Source of the DNA: Brachionus plicatilis
Taxonomy: Eukaryota; Rotifera; Eurotatoria; Ploima; Brachionidae
Assembly: GCA_010279815.1 (NCBI GenBank)
Contig: QEOQ01000444.1
Coordinates: forward strand, 62,001 to 126,000
Direction of reading: 5' to 3'
DNA length: 64,000 nucleotides
Positions 8,947 through 20,125 of this stretch are shown here, piece by piece. The notes below the pieces were generated by a model. That model saw only the letters and a list, made by a program, of their open reading frames with translations. It was not told the origin of the DNA and ran no database searches. The translations under genes were made by a program, and so were the position numbers. Each line of letters begins with the position of its first letter. Positions within the stretch are counted from its first letter, which is position 1.

Positions 8947-10700
8947 ATGTTTTTTTTCAATATCTTTTTCCCCTTTAATTTATTAAAAAATGATTCAATT
9001 TTCTATTGCTTTAATAAAGCTCTTTTTTTTAAATATGTCTATCTATTTTTTTTTAAATTTAAAATTTTGTTGATAGCATATAACATTTTCCAAAATCTCA
9101 AATTAAATTTTTCTGAATTACTAAATTCATTTTGCTCATTTTTTTCAAATATCTAAAATGGAAATGAAACTTCCAATCACATAAATCATTTTTAAATTTT
9201 GGTTTATTGGCAACGTGGCACTTTATAGGAAAAAATTTATTGAAAAAAAATTCGTCGCTAATTTCAAAATATTTTAAGAAATTTTTGGAAAAAAAATTAT
9301 CTATGAAAATCTTAAATAAAATTTAACGGAACTAAAATCTTGGTTTAAATCTCTAAAATTTTTTTTACATTAATTAAAATTTTAGCATAAGCGGTGGTTA
9401 AATCAGGAGCAAAAAGAGTTTCAAAATATTTTTTATTAAATTAAACACAAGTTTTATTTCAATTTTTAACAATTATTTTTAAACATAATTTGTTAAAAGT
9501 AAAAAAAAAAGCAAAATAAAAAAAATCTTAATATTTACAAGGATAGATCCAATGTCGATAGAACCAGTTCTAAATTTAAAGTTATCAAAAATTTTATTTG
9601 ATTTTTATTTTAAATTTTTTCAAATTATCATTTTAGATTGGAGACCATCTCGTATTCAAAAAACAAGAAATATTTATCCGTAAAAATAAAGCCGAGATCC
9701 CAAAAATACTCTTTGAACTTACGAGATTCAATCAATAGTTATTTTTTTTTGGAATTGTAGACAAAATTCTACTTCTTTTTATGATCTTTGTTTCTTTTTC
9801 AAAATAAGATTTTGTTTTATTTTTTCATTTATTTTAAAATTTTATGTATCTTAGTATGTACAAACTATTTTCCTTCTATGATGGATAATAAAACGCTTTG
9901 TTTTACTGCGTATCGAAAGTGGTCCAAGTGGTGGCCTCATCCTTAGAAATAAATAAATAAAAAATAATATTTTTTAAATTCTGTCCCTTTCAATCATCTA
10001 AAAAGAAATTATGATAAAATTTGAAAGTTTCCATTAACTACAAAGTTTAGTGTTTTAGTGTCGATTTTGAGGATTAGCATTTTTTAACACAAAAAATAAA
10101 AATGATAACAAGTCTTCAAAAATTAATCAATGTAAATTTAATTTTTATTTAAAAAAAATTGAACAGCCTTTATTATTAAAACAATTCCAAAATAAAAATC
10201 AAAATGAAAAATAAAGATTTATGTATTAAATTTATAAGGCTTGGAATTCTTTTAAAGTGTATGAATTCGCGTTATTTGATTTTGCACCTTTATTTAGATA
10301 TTTTAGTTGCTTTTAGTTAAAATATTTTTAAATTTGAATGACGCTATTAAAAGTAAAATCAAGAAAGACTTACTCACCTTATTCACCTAAGAATCTAGTG
10401 AAAGAAAAAAAACAATCATAATAATTTTTAATTTTATTATTTTTAACTATTTTGATTATTTTTCGTGAACAGAAAAAAATTTAAATTTTTAAAAATGTCT
10501 CCTGAATTAAATGACTCCAAAAAGTTAATAAAATGATAAAGAATAATGTCATCGATGCCTCCTAACTCTTAATCTTCAATTTTAAAATTTTATCCTTACT
10601 CAATTTAAAAATTTAAATAATGTTTATTTTTGTTTCAAATCAAACACTCTTTTAAAATAGTTTCAACCACAAAATCTAGCAAAATTATTATAATTAATTA
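8947..10700. other. AT-rich sequence with weak repeats
   Basis: No gene recognised. TTTATAGGAAAAAATT recurs near 8329 and 9221. Around 9900-9965 a stretch ends in AAATAAATAAATAAA after a unique word (GTGGTCCAAGTGGTGGCCTC), which may be another LINE 3' end. Confidence 0.35.
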
Positions 10701-10701
10701 A

Positions 10702-11290
10702 AATCTTATTTGGAATTTACGAAACTACCATTGTATCAGCACTCTCAATGGTCATGTTGGATATGATTTTTGTCTTCAATTAATTGACCAATTTACTTTG
10801 GCAAGTGGCATTGTCGATAAGACAATCAAGATTTGGGATCTACGAAATTACCATTGTACCAAACAACCATTGATTAATAGTTAAAATCTTTCTCAAAATC
10901 TCAGACTAAAAAAATTAAATTGAAAATTGAAAATTTTAGTTAAAGAAGTTTTCATTAATTGGAATATTATTCTTAATGACCAATTATTCTCCACACATGA
11001 TAATACCTTGATCAGCTTTAGGTCTTAATTTTGTTTGAATTTTTCACATTTAGCTAAAAGTTTAAGCCAATGGATTTTAAAATTTATTGTGTATTTCTCA
11101 AGCAAAAAAATAATTTAATAACTTTTTTAACACTCTCCACACGTCTTTTACGCTAGATATGTGCTCATCGTTAATTTTGTGTGTATAATACCAAAAATTA
11201 ATTGTGGACTTTTTAGAAAATTTTGTTCTCTTGTGGATTCTACTTTGTGTGGATTAGATTTTTCATTGTCAGGAGATAATGTTTCTTAAA
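10702..11290 (+). pseudogene. WD40-repeat gene remnant
   Basis: One open frame (10702-10884) reads LIWNLRNYHCISTLNGHVGY, then LASGIVDKTIKIWDLRNYHC. This has the GH, LASG-D-TIKIWDL and WD spacing of beta-propeller WD40 repeats. Further along, broken frames give NDQLFSTHDNTLISF (about 10975-11020) and DSTLCGLDFSLSGDN (about 11230-11280), which fit strands of further blades. There is no start codon and no continuous frame, and blades are missing, so this is a fragment or pseudogene. The same IW(N/D)LRNYHC word twice suggests two copies of one blade. Confidence 0.5.
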
Positions 11291-11780
11291 ATAACTAATA
11301 TTAAGCCTGAAATCAATATTTTCAACTAATGTTTAGAATTTGGTTTTAATTAGTAAGAACAATTAACTTTTATGATTTGAAAACAAAAATTTAATTTTTT
11401 TTAATTAATTTTGACTTTTTGGATCCATTTTAATTTAGATGAAATTTTTAAAAGTTCAATTTTTTTTTGTTCAGGTAAAAATAATTAAAAAAAATAATAA
11501 AAGCGAAAATAATTTAATTATTTTTAATACGTAATCACTAAATTCTTAGGTAAATCAGGTGAGTAAGCCTGTCTTGATTTCACCTTTACTGGCGTGATCT
11601 AAATTTAAACAAATTTTTAATAATGTAATGATGAAAGCTAGTAATGATGAAAAATATTTAACTAATTTAAAAAAAGGTAAAATCATAACACTTATTCATA
11701 CACTTTAATATTCAAAATTACCTTTAATTTTTTTTTTTTTTTTCAATCTGACATGTTTGTGAGATATCTAAAATTTCTGC

Positions 11781-11788
11781 TATAAATA
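11781..11788 (+). promoter_or_regulatory. Possible TATA box before the FAD oxidase gene
   Basis: TATAAATA lies 20 bases before the first ATG at 11808. In such AT-rich DNA this could be chance. If real, a start about 30 bases downstream would favour the second ATG at 11817. Confidence 0.25.
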
Positions 11789-11807
11789 TCAATTTTTTTT
11801 TGATTTT

Positions 11808-13261
11808 ATGATAAAAATGAATTTATTTTTAATTTTAATTATATTTTCAAGTGTATCGAATCGCTGGTGTTTTAAATATGCCTTGCCTGGTGACAATAAT
11901 TGGCCAACATTATCGGATTTTGTGGACATGGAAAGCAAAATAGAAGGCAGGGTTTACATGCGTGGAGATGACGACTATAAGCCTCATACTTGGAACAAAA
12001 GAACCCTGGTTCCAAAACCAGCTGTCATCATTCAGCCATCAACAAACAATGACATTATTGAAGCACTTAAATTTGCCAAAAAATTCAATCTGCGCCTTTC
12101 GGTTCAAAGCACCGGACACCACCAAGACAATAGAAACATTTTGGATAATTCGGTTCACATTGACATGAGCTCAATGAACCAGAAGAGCATTGATTTAGAA
12201 CAGAAAACTGTGACTCTAGGCCCAGGTAATAATTTTACCCAAATTTACAAGTTTGTCGAAGAACAATCGAACAAGAGTTTGGTGGTGGTGAGTGGCGCAG
12301 ATCCCGGAGTGGGCATCTACGGTTGGACAGTTGGTGGGGGCCATGGACCACTGTCTAGACTATTCGGTCTAGGTGTGGACAATCTATTGAGCATTGATTT
12401 AATCTTGGCAAATTATTCATTGGTAACACTGTCCGAAAGCCAAAAGCCAGACATTTTCCGAGCAATTAGAGGCTCTGGCGGAAGCACTTATGGAATTGCT
12501 GTCAGTCTGACCATCAAATTGCATCCAAGTCCTGGTAAAATGTCAGTTTTTGTTGGAAATTATGATCTTAGTTCAACAACAGCTGATTTAGTTTCTGACT
12601 GGATTGTAAATGCTCCAAATTATGCCTTTACATATTTCATTCCAGACAATTTTGGAAGCATTAAGAGAGGACTATTTGCAGCTTTAATGAAAGAGCCCAA
12701 TGTGAGAATTTATTTGAAAAATTAAAGGTAGGCTGTATCCCTTCTGCCGACTTCCAAATAACATGCAACCCATCATATGATGCGTTTGATAGCTATTTTG
12801 AATACTTTAAAACTGCTCAATCGGAACGAGGAGGTTCCGCTTATCTTGCCAGCACAGCACTGAATAGCCAAAACATCAAAAAAGCTTTGAGGGAAATTTT
12901 AGAGTTTATTGACTCAACACCTTTTACTGGTTGTTCAGGAAATGCTGTCTTAGGCGGAGTTAGTTCAACTTTGGATCCCAGTGGTGAAAAAACGTCAATA
13001 TCTAGCGAATTTAGGAATGGATTGATGGGCATATCGTGCTATTCCATGATGGAAGAATCAACACCAGTAGATGAAAAAAGATATCAGGTCGAACTAATGG
13101 ACACTTTTTCAGAGAATGTTCTAAAAAAGTATTCGAACTGGGTGTATTGGAATGAGCCTCAGCACAATTTTCCTCAAAACGACTGGAAAGAGAGATACTT
13201 GGGCGGAATGGACAATTATAACAAGCTTTTGGAAGAACTCTGCAAATTCAGCAGACCTTGA
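11808..13261 (+). pseudogene. Secreted FAD-linked oxidase (berberine-bridge-like), one frameshift
   Basis: The family oxidises sugars, alkaloids or other small molecules with covalent FAD and O2. A hydrophobic leader (residues 4-15) suggests secretion. The FAD_binding_4 domain spans about residues 65-240: PAVIIQPSTN, STGHH (H104 aligns with the usual histidyl-FAD residue), GADPGVGIYGWTVGGGHG and RGSGGSTYGIAVSLTIKLHP. The second flavin-linking Cys of bicovalent members is Asp here (D165). The first frame ends at 12725; the next frame takes over near 12700 (KLKVGCIPSADFQITCNPSY) and runs to 13261, so one base appears lost around 12700. The total of about 485 residues is near family length. The C-terminus stops after NYNKLLEELCKFSRP, before the usual YDP-N-F motif, where a dispersed repeat begins. 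It is either a recent pseudogene or a gene with an assembly error. Confidence 0.8.
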
Positions 13262-13330
13262 TATGTGATGCAACTTTGAATGTTGCACTATGTTGCATTT
13301 ACAGAATTAAGTTTAAACCTTTAAAAAAAA
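13237..13330. repeat. Dispersed repeat overlapping the oxidase 3' end
   Basis: From ACTCTGCAAATTCAGCAGAC through GCAACTTTGAATGTTGCA to GAATTAAGTTT the sequence is the reverse complement, with few differences, of about 63400-63485. The last codons and stop of the oxidase therefore lie in a repeat. Confidence 0.65.
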
Positions 13331-13599
13331 TTTCATTCAATTTTTTTACATAATTTTCAACGTTGGTCACCATTGAAAATAAAATAATGACCAAAATGGT
13401 TTTTAGTTTTTTTAAATTAATTTTCATTTTTATGCTTTTTAGATTTTTTGATTTATTATAATTTTTATTACGTGTCAATGCGTAAAATTGTAAAAAAATA
13501 TAAAAATATTGGATTCTAAAAATTTACTAAGTAAATTTGTAAATTTACTTATGCTAACGTAATTCTTTAGATTTCCGTGTTTTACATTTTTACGATAAC

Positions 13600-13859
13600 A
13601 CATATACCTTGATTCCAAATCATCAAATCATCTTTATAACATCTATAATAATTTTTTTTGCATCTTGAGTATTATTTTCATAATGGTAGCTCCACGTTCT
13701 TTCTTCGTTTATTTTTGTCAATGTTGTTTCTTTGTTTGGACACTCTTCCTCCATTATCCACTTGCAGCTTCGTTTTACTCTTCGTTGAGCTGAACAATCT
13801 GCTTTATCTTCCTTTTCAACTTCATCATCTGACACATACTCTGGAATACTTGATGCCAT
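13600..13859 (-). pseudogene. Transposon-type zinc-finger fragment (FLYWCH/MULE N-terminus-like)
   Basis: From ATG at 13859 the frame reads MASSIPEYVSDDEVEKEDKA, then KRSCKWIMEEECPNKE and ERTWSYHYENNTQDAKK. After an eight-base A run (near 13655) the neighbouring frame gives YYRCYKDDLMIW. The W-Y-YH-N-T-YYRC spacing resembles the FLYWCH/WRKY-like DNA-binding finger at the N-terminus of Mutator-like transposases. The A run probably holds a one-base slip. No terminal repeats were seen nearby. The family call is an inference from spacing only. Confidence 0.4.
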
Positions 13860-14167
13860 TAGAATTTTTTTGTAGTTGAAAATTTTAATGTGCAAAATTG
13901 AATATTGTTGATTGTTTCTATGCTGGTAATGTTTGAATGATTTATAAATTTTATTTTTGACTTTATAAATTCAAGTCTTCTTTTTCTTATTTTTAATTAT
14001 CATTTTTATTAAAATACTAATCTTTACTAGTATTAAATATTTTATTTATTATACCGTTTTTATACCGATCATGTCAATTAAATACTGATTGGCACTATTA
14101 ATTAATGATCACTCGGGTATTGATCATAAAATACTGAAAATTTAAATTATTAATTTAAATTAAAGTT

Positions 14168-14347
14168 TTTTTTGATGGTGTGCATTTTACAGAAAATTGC
14201 AGACTTTTCGCAGAGCTTGGAATTCTTTTGTACAAATTTTTGCACAACTAGAAAAAAATATTAGGTTTTTACTTTTTGAACTGTAATTTTTGTACTAAAA
14301 TTTCACATTGCCCCTTATTTAGCATTTTTTAGGTGCAAAGTTTAATT
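14168..14347. repeat. 180-bp direct repeat, unit 1
   Basis: Reads TTTTTTGATGGTGTGCATTT to GGTGCAAAGTTTAATT. It appears base-for-base identical to 14384-14563. A 36-base AT-rich spacer separates the units. Confidence 0.85.
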
Positions 14348-14383
14348 CTTTATAGAAAAATACTTTAATTTAAATTTTCAGTA

Positions 14384-14563
14384 TTTTTTGATGGTGTGCA
14401 TTTTACAGAAAATTGCAGACTTTTCGCAGAGCTTGGAATTCTTTTGTACAAATTTTTGCACAACTAGAAAAAAATATTAGGTTTTTACTTTTTGAACTGT
14501 AATTTTTGTACTAAAATTTCACATTGCCCCTTATTTAGCATTTTTTAGGTGCAAAGTTTAATT
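14384..14563. repeat. 180-bp direct repeat, unit 2
   Basis: Second copy of the unit at 14168-14347, with no difference seen by eye. Identity in otherwise fast-decaying sequence points to a recent duplication, or to an assembly artefact. Confidence 0.85.
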
Positions 14564-14715
14564 TTTTTAATTAGAAAGTTTCTTTATAGAAGAGGTCTGA
14601 CTACCAGTGAGAGGGTCAATAGAGGGCCACGTTGATCGTGCATTTTTTTTTTAAAATTATTTTAAATTCTTTTATTACTTTGTCTTTTAAATTTTATTTA
14701 AATTTTCAGGATTTT

Positions 14716-15000
14716 GAGATAATTTTGGTAAAATTTGGTAAAATTAAAAACAGCCAATTCAAAATTCAAAATTTTTGAAAAAATGTCTTTTATTTTTTCT
14801 AAAAATTGAAAATTTAAGAAAGCTTCTTTTATAACAATTTAAAAATAACTATTTTTTTAACCAATTTATGAAAAAAAAAACTTCTTAAATTTTCGATTTT
14901 TCGAAAAAAAAAAAGAGATTTTTTCAAAAATTTTGAATTTTGATTTGGCCGTTGAATTTTACCAGATTTTACCAAAATTATCTCAAAATTCTGAAAATTT
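14716..15000. repeat. Foldback (inverted-repeat) element
   Basis: The left arm (TTTTGAGATAATTTTGGTAA, then AACAGCCAATTCAAAATTC) returns inverted at about 14930-14990 (TTTTGAATTTTGATTTGGCC, then TACCAAAATTATCTCAAAAT). The centre is AT-rich. Part of the right arm and centre recurs at 16340-16505. Confidence 0.7.
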
Positions 15001-15040
15001 ACGTAATTTTCTTAAAATATTTCTTTCTCACTTTTCAGAT

Positions 15041-15139
15041 TTTACGTTAATTTACGTAAAATGTGGTAAAATTTGGTTAATTTACGGTATATTACGTAAT
15101 TTTTCGTAAAATACTGTTATGAAATCACCACTGTAAAAA
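15041..15139. repeat. Tc1/mariner-like terminal repeat, isolated copy
   Basis: TTTACGTAAAATGTGGTAAA through AATACTGTTATGAAATCACC ending in ACTGTA matches the right terminal repeat of the 16177-17211 element. No partner was found on the left, so this is half an element or one disrupted by the 14.7-kb foldback. Confidence 0.6.
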
Positions 15140-16174
15140 CGTAAAAATTTAAAAATATAAAAATGTTTGATTAATCCTGTACCACACAAATAAAATTTTC
15201 AAAAGAAAAAAATTACATTTTTTAATAATTAAATTTTATTAAAGAAAATTTTGTTTAATTTTTAATAAAATTCACGTAGTCCAACCAAAAAGTAAATATT
15301 CAATGAATTTAAGGATGAATTGAAAGCATCTTCATTTGATAGACCATCTCCGTTCGAGTACTCATCGTCAAAACAAAACCAATCTAATGCTTTTTGAAAA
15401 CTTAATTTAACCATTGTTATCTTTGTTAAATATTTTTTCTTTAATTTCTTAAATACATTTTTTAGTTTCTAATTATATCAGAAAATCCTTTTTAACAGTA
15501 AAATTTCTCCCAACTTTAGCACATAAATTTATACTATTTTTAAATAAATTTTCAAAATTTTTAAACCGATATTTATAATTACAATTAATTTGCAATTTAT
15601 CAAATTAAATTTAAAGCTGAATCAAAAAATATCTTTGGATATAAATATTGATCAAAAATTTCCTAATTTTTTTTTTTAAATTTCGGTTGTCTTTGGCTCG
15701 CTCGTGAAATCATCGGTAGTACTGGTAGATTTTTATCTTTCAAATGTAAATTGAATACTCTTTCAGAAAAATACTTTTTTTGGTTAACTGGATGCCTATA
15801 AAATTGCTTATTAAAAAAATAAAAATTTCATAAAAAATGCCAATAAAAACAGGCCTTTATTTCTTTCTTCAGCTAATTTTTCTTTTTACGAGCAAAACTA
15901 TTTTTTTTTACCAGAAAATTAATTTTATTAAATTTTTTTTCTTATTTAAAAGGGCAATTTGAAGTTTTTGATCAATTTTTGATGCTCAAAATAATCAAAT
16001 CAAACTTTAGAGTTTTAAATTCATTTGATGATTTTGAGCATCAAAAATTGATCATAAACTTCAACTTGCCTTTAAAAGGGATAAAAACAGTTTGGAGAAA
16101 TGAAATCAATAAAATGAGCGGCTTTAAAGTTGTTTTACTTGTAAATTTTGGCTAAAAAACTTCTTTTGTAAATA
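15140..16174. other. AT-rich spacer with one hairpin
   Basis: No gene seen. An inverted repeat lies at 15948-15999 and 16023-16076 (AAGGGCAATTTGAAGTTTTT against CATAAACTTCAACTTGCCTT); related words occur near 49165-49250. Confidence 0.5.
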
Positions 16175-16176
16175 TA

Positions 16177-17211
16177 CAGTGGTGATTTGATAACAGTATT
16201 TTACGAAAAATTACGTAAAATACCGTAAATTGACCAAATTTTACCACATTTTATAATAATATTAATATAAGTTACAACAAGCTAGCAAGCTAGACTTGCG
16301 AAGATGGGAATCAGTAGGATTCCATCCATGGTAACTGGTAGAAAGTTTTTTTTATAACAATTTAAAAATAACTATTTTTTCAACCAATTTATGAAACAAA
16401 AAAACTTTCTTAAATTTTCGATTTTTCGAAAAAAAAAAAGAGATTTTTTCAAAAATTTTGAATTTTGAATTGGCCGTTGAATTTTACCAGATTTTACCAA
16501 AATTAATTGAAAATCTTAAAAATTTGGCATCTTGAAGTTGATGATCAATTCAAAATATCATTTCAATTCAAAAAGTTTATCCTTAGATATTAAACTAAAT
16601 CTTTGATTTAATTTAAATAATTTCAATGTAACATGATTTACATGCAATGTAGATTTAGAAAATAAGAAAAAATTGAAAAAGAATTTTTTCAATCCAATAA
16701 TAAAATTGAATTTCAATTTAGTTAACTGATTTTTTTTAAAGTTTTATTTCATTTTATTACTAATTTTGAATTTTTTATTTGAATTTTTTTTTTAATTTAA
16801 TTGTGAATGCTAGCACAAATACTTTTGAAATAAAAAATCTCAAATAAACTCTACAAAAAATCAGTTAATACATTTAAATATTAAAATCGATTATAAATGG
16901 ACTGAAAAAATGTTTTTTCAATTTTTTTTAATGTTCTAAATCTACATTGCATGTAAAGCATAATACATTACAATTATTTAAATTAAATCAAAGATTTAGT
17001 TTGATATCTAAGGATAAACTTTTTGAATTGAAATGATACTTTGAATTGATCATCAACTTCAAGATGCCAAAAATTTACGTAATATTTCGTAAAATACCGT
17101 TTTTTTATTTTTATTTATTTTACGTTAATTTACGTAAAATGTGGTAAAATTTGGTCAATTTACGGTATTTTACGTAATTTTTCGTAAAATACTGTTATCA
17201 AATTACCATTG
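16177..17211. mobile_element. Non-autonomous Tc1/mariner-like element (contains another element)
   Basis: The termini CAGTGGTGATTTGATAAC and GTTATCAAATTACCATTG are inverted repeats of about 75 bp that continue into TTTTACG..AAATTACGTAAAAT words. TA dinucleotides flank both ends (16175-16176 and 17212-17213). The CAGTGG start and TA target site fit Tc1/mariner. There is no transposase. A second foldback element occupies 16524-17070 and part of the 14.8-kb repeat sits at 16340-16505, so the unit is composite. Confidence 0.7.
16524..17070. mobile_element. Foldback MITE with ~165-bp arms, nested
   Basis: TTGGCATCTTGAAGTTGATG at the left returns as CATCAACTTCAAGATGCCAA at the right. The arms extend through GTTTATCCTTAGATAT and ACATGCAATGTAGATTTAGA. 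A solo arm lies at 34648-34790 inside the P2X intron. No protein is encoded. Confidence 0.75.
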
Positions 17212-17213
17212 TA

Positions 17214-19133
17214 TCAAAGCGCTGTCCAGTAGGCTAAATCTCTACCAAGTACCTCTGCAAGAAAAATTTTTACCAATTGGTCAAAAACGTAAATAAAGAA
17301 TAATTGTTTTGTAAAAAAAAAATATTTAGCTGATGAAAAGAAATACTTATTATAAAAATATATATTTTTATAAAGTAAAACTTTAATATAATAAACTAAA
17401 AAAAAACAAAATTTTAAAAGTGTTAACTTTTCTGCGTGGACAGAGAATTTCAAACATGAGAACTAATTTAGTTTGGTTTTTAAGTTACTTATCGTCGAGG
17501 TGCTATAAGTATGGAACGGAAAGATCTATATTTTAATTAAACATATATTTTTATAGATGATATTCAGCACTATCAATTTATATACAATTTGAATTATAAA
17601 ACTTTCATTTAAAAATTTCAAAAAAATTTTGTTCACCCGCCGGTATTTTTAGAGCCTTTAAAAAGGGATATTTTTAAAATTTAAAAAAAAAAGAAAATTT
17701 GTCATAGATAAAAATTATTCTCTTTAGACGAGTTTTTGTCTTTTCTTTGTAATTGAACTTCCCACAGTTATATGAAATTAATCTTAAAATTAAGCTTTTT
17801 AACTACTCATCATTTTTATGAATAAAGTTATTTTCCCCTCTAGAAATATTTGACTGGTTAAAACGACACTTAAGCATTCATATGAGTAATTTATTTTTTT
17901 AATAATAGTTTTTTAATTGCTTTATCTGCTCAGTAGTTATAATATTATTTACCCAACTTTTTAAAAATAATTCAAATCGTTTATATTTTCAAGTATTATA
18001 TTTTCTTAAGTTAATTGTCTAATTTCTTTAATGATAAGATTTTATTTACTTAAAATATTTAATTGATGCAAATATTCAATGTGGAAGTTTTATTAGTATA
18101 AAATGTACAATTAAATTAAAATATGCTATGGAATATCTGCAATAGAAATTTCTAAATTCCAAAACTAAATGCTGCACAAAAATAATTCGAACACAAATTT
18201 TAAATATCTCCCATTCTGCCTTTTAAGAAAAGCCAAATTTAAAAATTTTTTTTTGTTCAAATTTTAGCCGGCATCAAATTTTTAAAATTTAGTTCAGTAA
18301 GAGAATGAATTTACAATGCTGCATTTAAAATTAATTTTGAGTTTTTAAAATTTTATTTTAGATTTGGCACTGCAGTTTACTTAGAAAACTAGCCTTTAAT
18401 TTACTCATTAAAAAGAAAGGAATTTTTTTCAAAGAAGAGATTAATAGAACTTGTCAAATCTGGTTTATAAATTTTCATGAATCTACCTCAATGCAATAGT
18501 ATAATGAGTAAAAAAAATTAGTTTAATTAATTTAAATTAAGTATGAATAAGTAAAATAAATCAAAATTGCTTTTATTAATTTGAAAAGAAGAGAAATTCT
18601 AAAAAGACTAGTTAAGTATTTAATCTAAATAAAATTTCAATTCATTGTCTAATTATTAATGTTTAAAAAGTAATTTAAAAATTTAAAATTTAAATTCATT
18701 TTGGAAGTCCGATTAAAATAAAATAAATTAAAAAATTTTCATTGTTTAAAAGTTTGAAAGAATGGATTAATTGGTGAACGTTCAATTCTTATTTATTTCA
18801 TAGTTTACTTTAAGATATACCGTAAACCCTTGCACAGTAATGTAAGCATCAACAAAAGTTGATTTTAATAATTTTTAATTAATTAAATAATTATTTTTAC
18901 TAAAGTTATGTTTATTTATAGTTAAAAATTATTTTTCACTTTAAATAAATTTTTTAAACATGAGAAATTAACTATTCAATTTTTTTCCTAATCTTTTAGC
19001 TTCAACTTTTTATTCGTAAAATAAGTCAAATTTTTTATTCTACTCAATTTTGATTCTTTAAATTAAATTAGCGTTTATTGTGTAATTTTGGAATTTTGCG
19101 AATTTAATTGATTAAAAAATAAAAATAAAATAA
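17214..19133. other. AT-rich intergenic sequence
   Basis: Homopolymer-rich. No gene, long inverted repeat or tandem array was recognised in this 1.9 kb. Confidence 0.4.
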
Positions 19134-20125
19134 TATGGTAACCTAGTCTAAAGGGGTTATGGGTTAATAGGGTGAACGAATTTGAAAAACCCCTATATCT
19201 CCTTCATTTTTAAAGCTACTACCTAAAAAAATATCTTGATATGTAGAACTCGAGGAGAGAAATCGAATGATATGTGTGAAATAATTAAAAAAAAATCGTT
19301 ATATGCTTTTTTTTCTCTTAAAGTTCGACTACGCCTAATGAGGTGAAAAAGCCTCGAATTAGTGATTCGGGAGAAGGGTGCTTTAAGGCCCTAGGTAATA
19401 CTTAAGCTCTAACCTATTTCGCTTGTTAGATTCAGCACATGCTAAAGTATGTAAGAGAATTTTTTTAGAATTTTAGGAAATTTCCTTAGGGCTTCATCTA
19501 ATGGGGTTTTTTTTAGGGCTTAAAAGGTTAAATAGATTTAACCCTATAAGTCAAAAAAATCACCCAATTAGTCCAAATAAAATTCTATTTAACCCATTTA
19601 ACCGAATAAGACTAGAAAATGCAGTGACACTATTTTTTATAATTAAAAAATATTGTAAAATTATATTCTCTCTCTTACTCTCAGATTTTTTTTTTTTAAA
19701 ACCGAGTTTTTATTTCAAACATAAAAAAAAGAAAATTGTTTAAAAATAAGCTTAAAATGTCACAGAACAAAGAAATCCAATCTAAAAAAAAATTAAACTG
19801 TTCAAAATCTAAAAGACGCAATCAGTGAAGCTAAATAAGAACAAGAAGAGGCCAAAAATGCCAAAATAGCTAAAAAAGGAACTGGAAGAGGAAGAGGACG
19901 ACCACGAAAGCTTGTTAAATTTCTGGGCAATTATATACAATTTTAGTGGTAACCGAGTTAACTCTTTTGACCCTTTTGAGTCTCACATAATTAACCGCGG
20001 AGCTAAAGGGGCTATTCAAAAATTTCGGAAAAATTGGGTGACCATTTTTGAAGTTTTTGAACAAAATGGGTGCGAAAAAATCAATAAAAAAAAATATGGT
20101 CACCCGGTTAGACTAGGTTACCATA
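19134..20125 (+). mobile_element. TIR transposon with AT-hook ORF remnant (pogo-like?)
   Basis: Perfect 18-bp inverted ends (TATGGTAACCTAGTCTAA and its complement) bound 992 bp. If the outer TA is a target duplication the terminal repeat is 16 bp. Inside, a broken frame starts MSQNKEIQSKKK (19758), continues NLKDAISEAK, stop, EQEEAKNAKIAKK, and ends with a clear AT-hook GRGRGRPRKL (about 19875-19915). The LKDAI helix recalls psq/pogo helix-turn-helix starts, and a TA target suits that superfamily. The family is my inference. A diverged inverted copy of the non-coding half lies at 30805-31215. Confidence 0.55.

Noticed and set aside
12841..13032. Antisense frame within the FAD oxidase
   Set aside because: Shadow of a coding region with clear domain homology on the plus strand.
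14168..14563. CRISPR-like or LTR pair
   Set aside because: Only two 180-bp units with a 36-base spacer and no TG..CA ends; a plain direct duplication.
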